Shown: piece after piece, positions 17,735 to 26,837 of the stretch
Layout of the letters: every line of letters begins with the position of its first letter
Numbering within the stretch: the first letter of the stretch is position 1
From: Rikenella microfusus
Lineage (GTDB): Bacteria; Bacteroidota; Bacteroidia; Bacteroidales; VadinHA17
Direction: 5' to 3'
Length of the DNA stretch: 50,540 bases
NCBI GenBank assembly: GCA_020722575.1
Contig: DYKN01000019.1
Location: forward strand, 1 to 50,540
Notes under the pieces: model-generated
The model's database searches: none
What the model saw: only the letters and a program-made list of their open reading frames with translations
What the model was told of the DNA's origin: nothing
Program-made: the position numbers and the translations under genes

Positions 17735-18829
17735 CTATGCAAGGATCTTTCGCATAAATTCAACACACTTTTTGACTTCTTTTACTGCATCTGATCCTTC
17801 AGGTACGGGATATTCTAGTTCAATGTCAACATGAATAGGCCATTTCTCCTTTTTCAGTAACAACAACACGTCGGCTATAGGTGTTTCGCCTTTACCCCAT
17901 TCAACATTTGTATTTGCAGGTGTGCTTTTAGGTCCGGTTTTATCTTTCATGTGAACGCTGAAGATTCGATCATGGTATTTTTTAATTATTTCATTTGGAT
18001 GTATTCCTGTTGATCCGAAGAAATGGCCTGCATCAAAGTTTATCATTACGGCAGGAGAAACTTTAAGGAATGGATCATAGCTGAAGCCGGGAGTCGCAAA
18101 TTGCATGTGGTTATGGAAAATGGCATACATTCCATGTTTTTCAGCGAATGGTGCAAGTCTTTTTACGGCTTCTTCACCTATTTCATCGGTGACACCTTTA
18201 GCTCCCATCGCTTTTGCTACTTTGAAAGCATAATCGATCTCTTCATCCGACCATCTTGAGGGTGAAAACTTAACAATATGAACATTTATCCCTGCATCGT
18301 TGAAAAGTTTACGGGCTTGCTGTACTTTATCCATTGGAACTGTTTTACGCCACTGTTTGAGATCTTCGTTATATTTAGCTATTGCGGCTTGCTGCTCGGG
18401 AGTTCTCTGTGGTCGCTGTCCACCCGGTTGTCCAGGTTGACCAGCTCCTTGCGGCTGCATGGCGGGTTGACCCTGCCCGGGCTGTTGCGTGGCAGGCGGA
18501 CGCGGTGCACCAAACCCTGCTACCGGATTTTGTGGCGCGCCGAGAAAGCTTTCCAGATCATTGCTCATCAGTTCAATTGAACTGATACCAGCTTCCTGAC
18601 AATATTTTATTATATTCTCCACTCCCCCGGGCATCGATCTCCAGCTATAGGTGATTGCACCTACCTGAACACCACCAAACAAAGAATTAGGCTTCTGGAC
18701 TTTCTGCATCGGGAGTAGCCCATCTGATTTGTATAATGAGGGTATGAAAACAACTGATGCAGCAGCTGCAGTTGTTCCAAGAAACTCTCTTCGGGAAATA
18801 TTTTTCCTGTTTTTATTGGATGATTTCAT
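17735..18829 (-). CDS. Tat-exported sugar isomerase/epimerase-like TIM-barrel protein with P/Q/G-rich insertion
   Basis: A 364-residue protein with a twin-arginine signal (ISRREFLG at residues 11-18, followed by an alanine-rich hydrophobic stretch). The rest is an AP-endonuclease-2/xylose-isomerase-like TIM barrel: GAITYSWRSMPGG, GISSIELMSNDLE, INVHIVKFSPS, then likely metal-site segments FHNHMQF, NFDAGHFFG, VHMKDK and DIELEYP. Between strands, residues about 98-148 are a low-complexity insertion rich in Pro, Gln and Gly (for example GQPGQPGGQRPQ). Relatives of this fold act on 3-keto sugars, including as eliminating lyases, or epimerise sugars. It is the last gene of a three-gene minus-strand unit, 49 bp after a cytoplasmic dehydrogenase. 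Reaction not known. Confidence 0.84.
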   Translation of the reverse strand: MKSSNKNRKNISRREFLGTTAAAASVVFIPSLYKSDGLLPMQKVQKPNSLFGGVQVGAITYSWRSMPGGVENIIKYCQEAGISSIELMSNDLESFLGAPQNPVAGFGAPRPPATQQPGQGQPAMQPQGAGQPGQPGGQRPQRTPEQQAAIAKYNEDLKQWRKTVPMDKVQQARKLFNDAGINVHIVKFSPSRWSDEEIDYAFKVAKAMGAKGVTDEIGEEAVKRLAPFAEKHGMYAIFHNHMQFATPGFSYDPFLKVSPAVMINFDAGHFFGSTGIHPNEIIKKYHDRIFSVHMKDKTGPKSTPANTNVEWGKGETPIADVLLLLKKEKWPIHVDIELEYPVPEGSDAVKEVKKCVEFMRKILA

Positions 18830-18878
18830 AAGATTTGTGTTTGAATTTCAATAAATGGATTTAATTAATTTTATAAAC

Positions 18879-20015
18879 CTATAGACTGATCCATACATTT
18901 CCTTCTTTGTATGACTTTACGACTGCATGAATAAATTTCATGCCCCTGACGCCGTCGTGTACTGTAGGAAATTCACCAGGAATGAAAGCCTCGCCTCTTA
19001 TTGATTTAGCCATTCCTTTGTAAATGTTTGCAATAGCCTCGTATATTCCCTCCGGATGGCCACAAGGCATGGTGTGGCTCTTTTCTGCAAACTCACTATT
19101 GTATCCATGGGCAGGCTTGAGAACTTTTACAGGTTCGGTGTCACTCAAAAGATAAAGATAGTTAGGATTCTCCTGCCCCCATTTGAGACTTGCCTTTGAA
19201 CCGTATACGGCAATTGTCAGATTGTTTTCCTCGCCTGTAGCAACCTGGCATGAACGGATAACCCCTTTTAGTTTAGGATTCTCAAAACGTAAAAGAACTG
19301 TACCATCAAGATCGAGCTGGAATCCTTCTTTGATATTGTTAAGATCCGACAGCACCTGTTTGATCTCAAGGCCAGTCGTATATTCAATAAGGTTGAATGC
19401 ATGCACTCCAATATCGCCCATGCAGCTGCTTACACCCGATTGTGCCGGATCGAACCTCCATACTCCGGTAATACGACTGTCAGCTCCGTGAATGATGGAA
19501 TTTACCCATCCCTGATAATACTGAGCATCAATCCTCTGTATGGTTCCAAGAATACCGGACTTGATCATTTCCCTCATCTGGCGCACCATCGGATATCCAG
19601 TATAAGTGTGCGTCAATGCAAAGGTGAGTTTTTTCGTATTTACAAGCCTTTCCAGTTCCTCTGCCTCTTGAACAGTCATTGTCATCGGCTTTTCACACAT
19701 AACGTGGAACCCATTTTCGAGAAGCAATTTTGCAAAGGGAAAATGCAGATAATTTGGTGTTACTATTGACACAGCTTCAATTCTTTCCCCCTCAGGGCGT
19801 GCCAGTTCACCTTTAACCATTGCCTCCACACTAATGTAGCATCTTTCAGATGCGATACCTTCCTTTTTTGCAAACTCTTTACTCTTTTCATAGTCAACAT
19901 CAAACACGCCTCCGACAAGTTCAAAATCGTTGCAAATACGTGATGCACGGCGATGAGCATCTCCTATAAAAGCGCCGATACCCCCACCTATCATACCGAG
20001 TTTTATTTTTTTCAT
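18879..20015 (-). CDS. Cytoplasmic Gfo/Idh/MocA-family oxidoreductase
   Basis: A 378-residue dehydrogenase without a signal peptide. It begins directly with the Rossmann strand and loop (KLGMIGGGIGAFIGDAHR). VTPNYLHFPFA and EKPMT (Glu108-Lys109-Pro110) mark the family's catalytic region, and GDIGVHAFNLIEYTTG carries the conserved histidine helix. The IGDAHRRA and GVWRFDPAQSG segments recall cytoplasmic dehydrogenases that pair with isomerase-like proteins in inositol or 3-keto-sugar pathways. It lies between two TIM-barrel isomerase genes, 48 bp downstream of one and 49 bp upstream of the other, suggesting one operon of oxidation and follow-up steps. Substrate unknown. Confidence 0.89.
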   Translation of the reverse strand: MKKIKLGMIGGGIGAFIGDAHRRASRICNDFELVGGVFDVDYEKSKEFAKKEGIASERCYISVEAMVKGELARPEGERIEAVSIVTPNYLHFPFAKLLLENGFHVMCEKPMTMTVQEAEELERLVNTKKLTFALTHTYTGYPMVRQMREMIKSGILGTIQRIDAQYYQGWVNSIIHGADSRITGVWRFDPAQSGVSSCMGDIGVHAFNLIEYTTGLEIKQVLSDLNNIKEGFQLDLDGTVLLRFENPKLKGVIRSCQVATGEENNLTIAVYGSKASLKWGQENPNYLYLLSDTEPVKVLKPAHGYNSEFAEKSHTMPCGHPEGIYEAIANIYKGMAKSIRGEAFIPGEFPTVHDGVRGMKFIHAVVKSYKEGNVWISL

Positions 20016-20063
20016 GACCAGAACAATTTTAACATTTAGTTTAAAAAATCTGAAATTGAAAAA

Positions 20064-21065
20064 TTATTTTCTTTCAAACGCTGCATCGAAAGCAACCGCT
20101 GATGGTGGGAAATCAATTTTCTTTACAAATGCAGCTGCCTCAGTTGCTCCATGCTCTCTGTCCATCCCGCTATCTTCCCATTCTACAGAGAGGGGACCTT
20201 TATATCCTATTCTGTTAAGGGCTCTGATCATCTCTTCAAAGTTGATTTTTCCTCTGCCGAGACTCCTGAAGTCCCAGTACCGGCCTTTTACACCGAAGTC
20301 AGTGTGACCACCGAAAACGCCGGCTTCGGTTGGTGTATCAGACCAGAATACATCTTTCATATGCACATGAAAGATCCTGTCGCTGAAGGTGTACAGGAAT
20401 TTGATGTAATCGACTCCCTGATATCCGAAATGGGAGGGATCGAAATTGAACCCAAAAGCAGGATGATTGTCGAGTGCCTTAAGTGCTCTTTGCGCTGAGG
20501 ATATATCGAAAGCGATCTCAGTGGGGTGTGCTTCAAGTGCAAATTTTACACCCAATTGTTTGAACCTGTCAAGAATTGGAGTCCATTTCTCAGCAAATTC
20601 CTTGTAACCTTCATCAATCATCGATTGAGGTACAGGAGGAAATGAATAGAGAAGGTGCCATATCGGGCTTCCTGTAAAACCGTTTACCACTTCAACACCA
20701 AGGCGGGCAGCTGCCTCGGCTGTCTTTATCATCTCCTGAGCTGCACGTTGATTAACTTTCTCAGGATAACCATCGGCCCAGATATAATCCGGGAGAATAC
20801 TCTTATGCCTCTGATCAATCCTGTCACATACAGCCTGCCCAACAAGATGATTGGAAATGGCAAATACCTTTAATCCGTATTTTGCAAGTAAATCTTTTTT
20901 TGCCTTGCAATAAGCAGCATCAGCTTTGCTGACCTCAAAATGGTCACCCCAGCATGCTAATTCCAAACCTTCATATCCGAAAGCTTTCGCCTTTTTGCAG
21001 AGATCCTCGAGTTTCAGATCGGCCCATTGGCCTGTAAATAATGTAACTGGTCTGCTCATAATCAC
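20064..21065 (-). CDS. Cytoplasmic sugar isomerase/epimerase-like TIM-barrel protein
   Basis: A 333-residue protein with no signal peptide; the ATG at 21059 is an alternative start two codons in. The fold is AP-endonuclease-2/xylose-isomerase-like. A full metal site can be proposed: Glu178 (FALEAHP), Asp209 and His212 (FDPSHFG), His235 (VHMKD) and Glu295 (VEWEDSG). [13 protein letters not shown] and AISNHLVGQ are typical substrate-side loops. Family members isomerise, epimerise or dehydrate sugars and inositols. It heads the minus-strand unit with a cytoplasmic dehydrogenase, so both probably act on the same keto intermediate. The call as an intact metal-dependent enzyme is good; the exact reaction is not decided. 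Confidence 0.88.
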   Translation of the reverse strand: MIMSRPVTLFTGQWADLKLEDLCKKAKAFGYEGLELACWGDHFEVSKADAAYCKAKKDLLAKYGLKVFAISNHLVGQAVCDRIDQRHKSILPDYIWADGYPEKVNQRAAQEMIKTAEAAARLGVEVVNGFTGSPIWHLLYSFPPVPQSMIDEGYKEFAEKWTPILDRFKQLGVKFALEAHPTEIAFDISSAQRALKALDNHPAFGFNFDPSHFGYQGVDYIKFLYTFSDRIFHVHMKDVFWSDTPTEAGVFGGHTDFGVKGRYWDFRSLGRGKINFEEMIRALNRIGYKGPLSVEWEDSGMDREHGATEAAAFVKKIDFPPSAVAFDAAFERK

Positions 21066-21219
21066 AAATTTTTATAACTGGTTAATATTAATTTTTAGTT
21101 CAGTTTTTATCTTCATTCTTCTTTAAATTGTATCTGATTCATAAAAGTTCAGGGAATTAGTTTTTATTAAATATATTAAACAGTAAGAAACGGGAATCCA
21201 TCTTTATTACTTTAATACA

Positions 21220-21966
21220 TTACAACTCTCTTATCCATATATTTCTGAATGACACAGGGTTCCCGTGGTCCTGCAAGCCGAGAGGCAGCTTGGGCTCATG
21301 ATACCGGTAAGCAGGAATGCCTATGTACTCAGTCGGCCCTTTCAGTTCAACATGATTCTGTATTAATACCCCATTATGGAAAACCGTAATATATCCTGGT
21401 GTTTTAAGAGTTTTGTCTTCTTCATTAAATCTCGGGGCAATAAATATTATATCATAGGTTTGCCATGTACCCGGGGCCGTGCTTGCATTAACAAGAGGAA
21501 TATATTGTTTATATATTGATCCTGCCATTCCATTATAGTATGTTTCGTTTTCCCATGAATCCAGAACCTGGACTTCATATAATCCCATCAAAAATACACC
21601 ACTGTTTCCACGTCCCTGTCCGTTACCTCTAACTTCTGATGGTGTCCTCCATTCAATATGAAGCTGACAGTCACCAAAACTCTGTTTCGTTTTTATACTC
21701 CCTGCCATGGGAACCACAGTCAGAGAATCTTCAGCTTTCCATTTAGGGACATTGCCTTTTTCATCCTGCCATTTCTCAATGTCTTTTGCCGACCGGTACA
21801 ATATTATCGCATCAGAAGGAGGCTGATTGCAACTTCCCGGTATAACAGAAGGAGGTTTTCTCGACCAATCTTCAGTTTCTTCAGGTTTCATGTTCTGCTT
21901 TTGCTCCTGTGCATATATAGTAGCGGCTGATAATGAGATAATTAAGAAAGATAATAGTTTCCTCAT
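21220..21966 (-). CDS. Secreted DUF1080 (3-keto-disaccharide hydrolase-type) protein
   Basis: A 248-residue protein with a signal peptide (residues 1-19, ending IYAQ). It is a single DUF1080/concanavalin-like domain: IILYRSAKDIEKWQ, MAGSIKTKQSFGDCQLHIEW, GRGNSGVFLMGLYEVQVLDS, APGTWQTYDIIFIAPRF, TVFHNGVLIQNHVELKG and a final VSFRNIWIREL. Domains of this family are linked to 3-keto-glycoside breakdown, cleaving the bond or hydrating the product after oxidation at C3 by Gfo/Idh/MocA enzymes. It lies 154 bp upstream of the isomerase/dehydrogenase unit on the same strand, which supports that pathway. Export suggests action in the periplasm or at the surface. Specific substrate unknown. Confidence 0.88.
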   Translation of the reverse strand: MRKLLSFLIISLSAATIYAQEQKQNMKPEETEDWSRKPPSVIPGSCNQPPSDAIILYRSAKDIEKWQDEKGNVPKWKAEDSLTVVPMAGSIKTKQSFGDCQLHIEWRTPSEVRGNGQGRGNSGVFLMGLYEVQVLDSWENETYYNGMAGSIYKQYIPLVNASTAPGTWQTYDIIFIAPRFNEEDKTLKTPGYITVFHNGVLIQNHVELKGPTEYIGIPAYRYHEPKLPLGLQDHGNPVSFRNIWIREL

Positions 21967-22175
21967 AATCTGTTATTTTTGATTTTTTATTCAAATATAA
22001 AATAAAAAATACTTTTCGATTTATTTTTGCGTCAGTTTAAAAAATTAACATACTTTAACAGTATTACCTGTTTTAAAATTACAATATTTCCTGGAATTTT
22101 GAAGAATGTCTCGTGACAAATATTAATTTTATCATCATATAGTTGTTAGTTGGTTAATACTAAAATCAATTAATT

Positions 22176-24617
22176 ATGAAATCTTTCACTTTAAGAAAAC
22201 TTATAATTTCTAATGTGATATTGTATATATGTCTATCAGGGCTTGATGGCCAGCAGGTGAAAAGGGAAGAGATAAATTTTAATTTTGATTGGAAGTTTTT
22301 TAAAGGTGATCAACCTGTGGCGTCAACACGCGATTTTGACGATTCGGGCTGGCGTATTCTGGATCTTCCGCATGACTGGAGCATTGAAGGTCCATTCAGC
22401 TCACAGTGGGCAAGCGGTACCGGTTATCTTCCGGGAGGTATCGGATGGTACAGAAAATCTTTCGATGTTCCTCGAAACTGGAAAAAAGGGAAAGTTTATA
22501 TACTTTTTGAAGGTATATATAATAATAGTGAAGTATGGATAAATGGCAATTATCTTGGTAAAAGGCCTAACGGGTATATCTCATTTTATTATGATCTTAC
22601 ACCTTTTCTTATTTTTGGAAAGAAAAACATTATCGCCGTAAGGGTTGATCACTCCAAATTTGCCGACTCACGTTGGTATACGGGGTCTGGTATATACAGG
22701 AATGTATGGCTTATTTTTACTCCCGAAGTTCATATCACTATCTGGGGTGTTCATTATAGAACGCCTGAAATAAGCAAGGATAAAGCTACAATTGATATTG
22801 AGGTAGATGTTGCCAATCATAAGAAAAAGAGTACTATTGTTGATGTTGTAAATACTCTTTATTACTCAGGCAAAGAAGTAGGAAAATCTTCATCAAAGGT
22901 AACAATTGCCGGCTATGGGAAGAATACTGTAGATCAGAAAATTATTGTTGAAGAGCCTAAGTTATGGGGAGTTGATAATCCTCAACTTTATCGGCTTGTG
23001 ACAGTTGTTGAGGGTAAAGGTTTTCGGGACGAAACGTCAATGAATGCAGGAATACGTTATTTCAGGTTTGATCCTGTTAAAGGATTCAGTCTTAATGGTG
23101 AATCAATGAAGCTTAAGGGAGTATGCCTTCATCATGATGCTGGTGCTCTTGGATCAGCGGTTCCGCGAAGCGAAATTGAAAGAAGACTGGGTCTCCTGAA
23201 AGAAATGGGTTGTAATGCAATCAGGACCAGCCATAATCCTTATTCTCCAGACTTCCTTGACCTTTGCGACAGCCTTGGTTTTCTCGTTATCGATGAAGCA
23301 TTTGATGAATGGGAACAGCCAAAAAAGAAATGGATTGAAGGCTGGAATCGGGGTACTCCCGGGAAGGATGGGTATGCTGAATATTTCAAGGATTGGGCTC
23401 ACCGGGATCTGGCTGATTTTGTTATTCGTGACAGAAATCATCCGTGTATAATAATGTGGAGTATAGGAAATGAAATAGATTATCCCAATGATCCCTACAC
23501 TCATCCCGTTCTTGATACCGAGGCTAATCCACAAACATGGGCAAAGTATGATGAGAAGCTTCCGCATGCAGATCGTCTCGGAGAGATATCAAGTGAACTT
23601 GTGGCAATAGTTAAGAAATATGATACTACTCGACCGGTAACTGCCGGCCTGGCTTCAGCTTTGATGTCAAATGAAACAGGTTATGCCGATGTACTGGATG
23701 TGGTAGGATATAATTACCAGGAATTTCGTTATGAAAGAGATCATCTGACATATCCAGAGAGGCCTCTTTACGGCAGTGAGAACGGAATGAGTCTTGAAGC
23801 ATGGAATGCGGTGGAAAAAAATGATTATGTGGCAGGACAGTTTTTATGGACCGGAATTGAATACATGGGAGAAGCAGGACAATATCCTTCACGTCACAGT
23901 ACCTCCGGACTAATAGATCTAGCAGGTAATAAAAAACCTGAGTTTTATTTCCGCCAGAGTTTGTGGAATAGCAGGCCGATGATCTTTATCGGCACAACTT
24001 CAAACCTTACATCAAGAGAACCTTCAAATCTCTGGGCTCATAAAAGAGTTGATCCGGTATGGAATTATGAAGAAGGCAGTGTAGTGAGCGTTAATGTATT
24101 TACAAATTGTGAGGAGACAGAATTGTTACTGAGCGGTAAATCACTGGGTGTAAAAAGAATGTCAGATTTTCAAAACAGAACCATATCATGGGATATTCCT
24201 TTTGAACCCGGAGAACTGAAAGCTATTGGCAGAAACAATGGTATTGAAGTAACCTCCTGTTCACTTAAGACCTATGGAAAACCTGCAGCTATCAAAGCTA
24301 TGTGCGATGCAATGGTTCTCAAGGCTGACCGGACGGATATCTCACGGATTTATGTGACTATTATCGACAAAGATGGAAATGTTGTGTATAATGCTGATAA
24401 TGAAATATTATGTGAAATAACCGGGCCGGTGAAACTTTTGGGAATGGAGGATGCAAATCCACGAAATACTGAAGATTATAAAGATAACAAACAGAAAGCT
24501 TACAGAGGAAAGCTTCTTATTTATCTGCAGTCGGAAGATACTGTAGGAACAGCAAATGTAACGATATCATCGGAAGGCTTGAATAGTCTTACATTTGATC
24601 TCGATATTGTGAAATAG
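22176..24617 (+). CDS. Glycoside hydrolase family 2 (beta-galactosidase-like)
   Basis: An 813-residue secreted enzyme (signal about 1-25). Order: sugar-binding jelly roll (about 30-185, with WRILDLPHDWSIEG, GIGWYRKSF, WYTGSGIYRNVWL), immunoglobulin-like domain (about 190-295), then TIM barrel from NGESMKLKGVCLHHDAGALG. The acid/base is Glu433 (WSIGNEI) and the nucleophile Glu535 (YGSENGM). C-terminal beta-domains (about 600-813) resemble DUF4982 and the domain usual in these GH2 proteins. Such enzymes are mostly exo-beta-galactosidases, though glucuronidases and others share the layout. It is divergent from the DUF1080 unit and followed by a long gene-free region. A paralogue with similar layout is at 45233. 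Linkage specificity is undetermined. Confidence 0.92.
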   Translation: MKSFTLRKLIISNVILYICLSGLDGQQVKREEINFNFDWKFFKGDQPVASTRDFDDSGWRILDLPHDWSIEGPFSSQWASGTGYLPGGIGWYRKSFDVPRNWKKGKVYILFEGIYNNSEVWINGNYLGKRPNGYISFYYDLTPFLIFGKKNIIAVRVDHSKFADSRWYTGSGIYRNVWLIFTPEVHITIWGVHYRTPEISKDKATIDIEVDVANHKKKSTIVDVVNTLYYSGKEVGKSSSKVTIAGYGKNTVDQKIIVEEPKLWGVDNPQLYRLVTVVEGKGFRDETSMNAGIRYFRFDPVKGFSLNGESMKLKGVCLHHDAGALGSAVPRSEIERRLGLLKEMGCNAIRTSHNPYSPDFLDLCDSLGFLVIDEAFDEWEQPKKKWIEGWNRGTPGKDGYAEYFKDWAHRDLADFVIRDRNHPCIIMWSIGNEIDYPNDPYTHPVLDTEANPQTWAKYDEKLPHADRLGEISSELVAIVKKYDTTRPVTAGLASALMSNETGYADVLDVVGYNYQEFRYERDHLTYPERPLYGSENGMSLEAWNAVEKNDYVAGQFLWTGIEYMGEAGQYPSRHSTSGLIDLAGNKKPEFYFRQSLWNSRPMIFIGTTSNLTSREPSNLWAHKRVDPVWNYEEGSVVSVNVFTNCEETELLLSGKSLGVKRMSDFQNRTISWDIPFEPGELKAIGRNNGIEVTSCSLKTYGKPAAIKAMCDAMVLKADRTDISRIYVTIIDKDGNVVYNADNEILCEITGPVKLLGMEDANPRNTEDYKDNKQKAYRGKLLIYLQSEDTVGTANVTISSEGLNSLTFDLDIVK

Positions 24618-25148
24618 ATAGGATTTGAAAAGTTTTTTAATAAGAAGCTCTGACAGATCTGTTTTCAAAGTACTGGTTTTTTTTTCGACTACAAGTCTCC
24701 TTAGATAAAGGTTGTTTATACTTTGAAGGGGGAGGGCGAGTGGATATAAGCAGAATTCTCTTATTAATTACTGGTTAATTACTGGCTTATAAAATTTTTA
24801 ATGTTTTGGTGATATCTTTGACGGAATTGACAATCGAAACGAGAATTAAGGTGGTGAATCAAGAGAAAATAGAAAAGCGCTGGATATATGCTATCTTATT
24901 ATGGTAATCATATCATAATGTTAATGTGTTAAATTATAGTGTTAATGTATTAAAATAAAATGTTATGTCTGTATTTATCTGGAGGTTTTTGAGGGGAAAT
25001 AACTGACTGCGTCCAGAGACGGAGTGGGTTTTTGCTGGAGTAATTTTCAGGTAAAAATGATTATCATTTTAGAAGAATAGCAACATAGTAATGAATATTG
25101 CAACATAAGGATAGAACAAAAAAAGGATATCATAAAATAAGGGGTATA
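24618..25148. other. Gene-free AT-rich spacer upstream of the 17-bp array
   Basis: No plausible gene is visible. It contains a pair of 21-bp-spaced copies of TGTTAATGT (24919 and 24940) followed by similar TTAAA-rich sequence, and many short ATAAT/TTAAT words. No terminator with a clear T-run was found after the GH2 gene. Confidence 0.6.
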
Positions 25149-25618
25149 AAAAAATAATGATTATCAAATTAGTAAGGTATTTCGTAAAGAAAAATTTATC
25201 AAATAATACCAATTACTAAGTGGTAAAATATATCAAAAAGTAAAATTTTTCAAATAGGAAAAAGTTTCAAATGATAAAAATATTCAATTGATAATAATTT
25301 TGATGTGATAAATATTTTTAAATAGAAATTTATTTTAAATGATAATAATTTTAAATAATAAAAATCATTAGATGATAAAATTTATTAAATGATAAAGATT
25401 ATTAGAATATATAATATATTAAATGAAAATAATTATTAAATAATAAAAATTCCTAAATAGTAAAAAATACTATTTAAAAAATAATCAATATATTTTATCA
25501 AATAATATTTATTATCAAATAGAATAGATTATTGAAAAGTAAAAAATATATAATAGTAAAATTTATTAAATAATAAATATTCTTAAATAATAAATATTCT
25601 TAAATAATAATTATTCTA
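25149..25618. repeat. Degenerate tandem array with a 17-bp period
   Basis: About 27 head-to-tail units with consensus close to AAATRATAAAAATTATT. Examples in register are AAATGATAAAAATATTC (25269-25285), AAATGATAAAGATTATT (25387-25403), AAATAATAAAAATTCCT (25438-25454) and two identical AAATAATAAATATTCTT copies (25568-25584, 25585-25601). Most units are exactly 17 bp, with a few of 15, 16 or 18 bp and one 28-bp interruption at 25472-25499. The period is not a multiple of three and stops occur in every frame, so it is not coding. The units are contiguous, with no unique spacers, unlike CRISPR. Confidence 0.85.
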
Positions 25619-25700
25619 AACTATTGTGTCATCATACCTTCAATCCCTGTGCACATTTTTTTATTATAACATTATATTTTTCTTTCGAAATTGTAAAAAC

Positions 25701-25732
25701 TTGTTGTTTTTTTCTGAAATTTCGTAAATTTG
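25701..25732 (+). promoter_or_regulatory. Bacteroidota-type promoter for the isomerase lipoprotein gene
   Basis: A TTG (25701-25703, repeated at 25704-25706) is followed after 21 or 18 bp by TAAATTTG (25725-25732), matching the -33 TTTG / -7 TAnnTTTG arrangement. It predicts a leader of roughly 70 nt before the ATG at 25809, and it begins 83 bp past the tandem array. Confidence 0.65.
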
Positions 25733-25808
25733 AAAATCAAACTAAATGTTTCTATAACTTTATAATCTGAAAAACGAAAATAAATAACCTTAAAAAACCT
25801 GATAAACC

Positions 25809-26690
25809 ATGAAAATAAAAAACTTAACCGGAATTATTTTGCTTTCAGCTTCCGTAACCCTGATTGCAACCGCATTCTTTTCCTGTAAACCTCAACCTGC
25901 TGGAAAAAATATTGGACTGCAACTCTACTCAATTCGCGATTCCATACATAGAGACGTACCTGCCGCTATTGAAAAAGTAGCAAAAATGGGATATAAATTC
26001 GTCGAACCTGCAGGATACGGAAATGGAAAATTCTACAACCTTTCCCCTGAAGAATTCAAAGCATTGTGTGAAAAGAACAAAATTTATGTTCTCAGCTCAC
26101 ACACCGGCAGACCAGCCCCCGATTCAGCAAATTGGGAGGCAACTATGGCGTGGTGGGATACATGCATTGCAGCACACGTGGCAGTCGGTGCCAAATACAT
26201 AGTACAACCTTCTATGAGCAGAGACGCTTACGAAAGCATTGAAGGACTTAAAAAATATTGCAACTATTTCAATGCAGTTGGCGAAAAATGTAATCAGGCC
26301 GGACTGAAATTCGGATACCACAACCACAGCAGGGAATTCACAACCGTTTTCGACAGCACAATCGTACTTTACGATTATATGCTCCAGAACACCGACCCGT
26401 CAAAAGTGTTCTTCCAGCTCGACCTTTACTGGTGCGTCGAAGGTGGTGCTGACCCTGTTGAATACTTTAATAAATACCCGGGCCGATTCGAACTCTGGCA
26501 TATCAAAGATGAAGCAGAATTAGGTGCCAGCGGTAAAATGGACTTTGAAAAAATATGGGCTGCCGCCTCTGTTTCAGGAATGAAATATGGTATTGTGGAA
26601 GTTGAAAAATATAACTTCGACCAGTTTACCAGCTGCCAGAAAAGCCTCGAATTCCTTAATAATGCTGAATATGTTGTAATGCCTCAGTAG
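25809..26690 (+). CDS. Lipoprotein sugar isomerase/epimerase-like TIM-barrel protein
   Basis: A 293-residue protein with a lipoprotein signal (TAFFSC, Cys26). The mature part opens with NIGLQLYSIRDSI, typical of exported AP-endonuclease-2-type isomerases of this phylum. It continues with MGYKFVEPAGYGNG, GAKYIVQPS, LKFGYHNHSREF, FQLDLYWCVEGG, LWHIKDE and GIVEVEKYN; the last four carry the probable metal ligands His, Asp, His and Glu. It is the first gene after the tandem array, with its own promoter, and precedes a cytoplasmic dehydrogenase by 147 bp. Homologous exported proteins pair with 3-keto-sugar enzymes. The substrate is unknown. Confidence 0.86.
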   Translation: MKIKNLTGIILLSASVTLIATAFFSCKPQPAGKNIGLQLYSIRDSIHRDVPAAIEKVAKMGYKFVEPAGYGNGKFYNLSPEEFKALCEKNKIYVLSSHTGRPAPDSANWEATMAWWDTCIAAHVAVGAKYIVQPSMSRDAYESIEGLKKYCNYFNAVGEKCNQAGLKFGYHNHSREFTTVFDSTIVLYDYMLQNTDPSKVFFQLDLYWCVEGGADPVEYFNKYPGRFELWHIKDEAELGASGKMDFEKIWAAASVSGMKYGIVEVEKYNFDQFTSCQKSLEFLNNAEYVVMPQ

Positions 26691-26837
26691 AAAGGAATTA
26701 CCCGATTTTGCATAAAAATACCAGGTACCTTTTAATCTTTACAGTACAATCGTACTGTCTGGATTTTTTTCAATTACTCAAACCAGATAAGATGGATGGT
26801 TAAGAAATGAGTATAAATACAAATTTGAATTGATTTA

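Noticed and set aside
18278..18585. Plus-strand open frames over the isomerase insertion
   Set aside because: They arise from the low-complexity codons on the other strand and show no protein signature.
22022..22029. TATTTTTG as a promoter for the first GH2 gene
   Set aside because: It matches the -7 consensus, but no -33 element lies at the proper distance and the gene starts about 150 bp away.
24919..24948. Operator or iteron pair of TGTTAATGT copies 21 bp apart
   Set aside because: Only two copies, in AT-rich DNA where chance matches are likely, and no promoter nearby.
25149..25618. CRISPR array
   Set aside because: The units are contiguous and degenerate, with no unique spacers of even length and no cas gene in the window.
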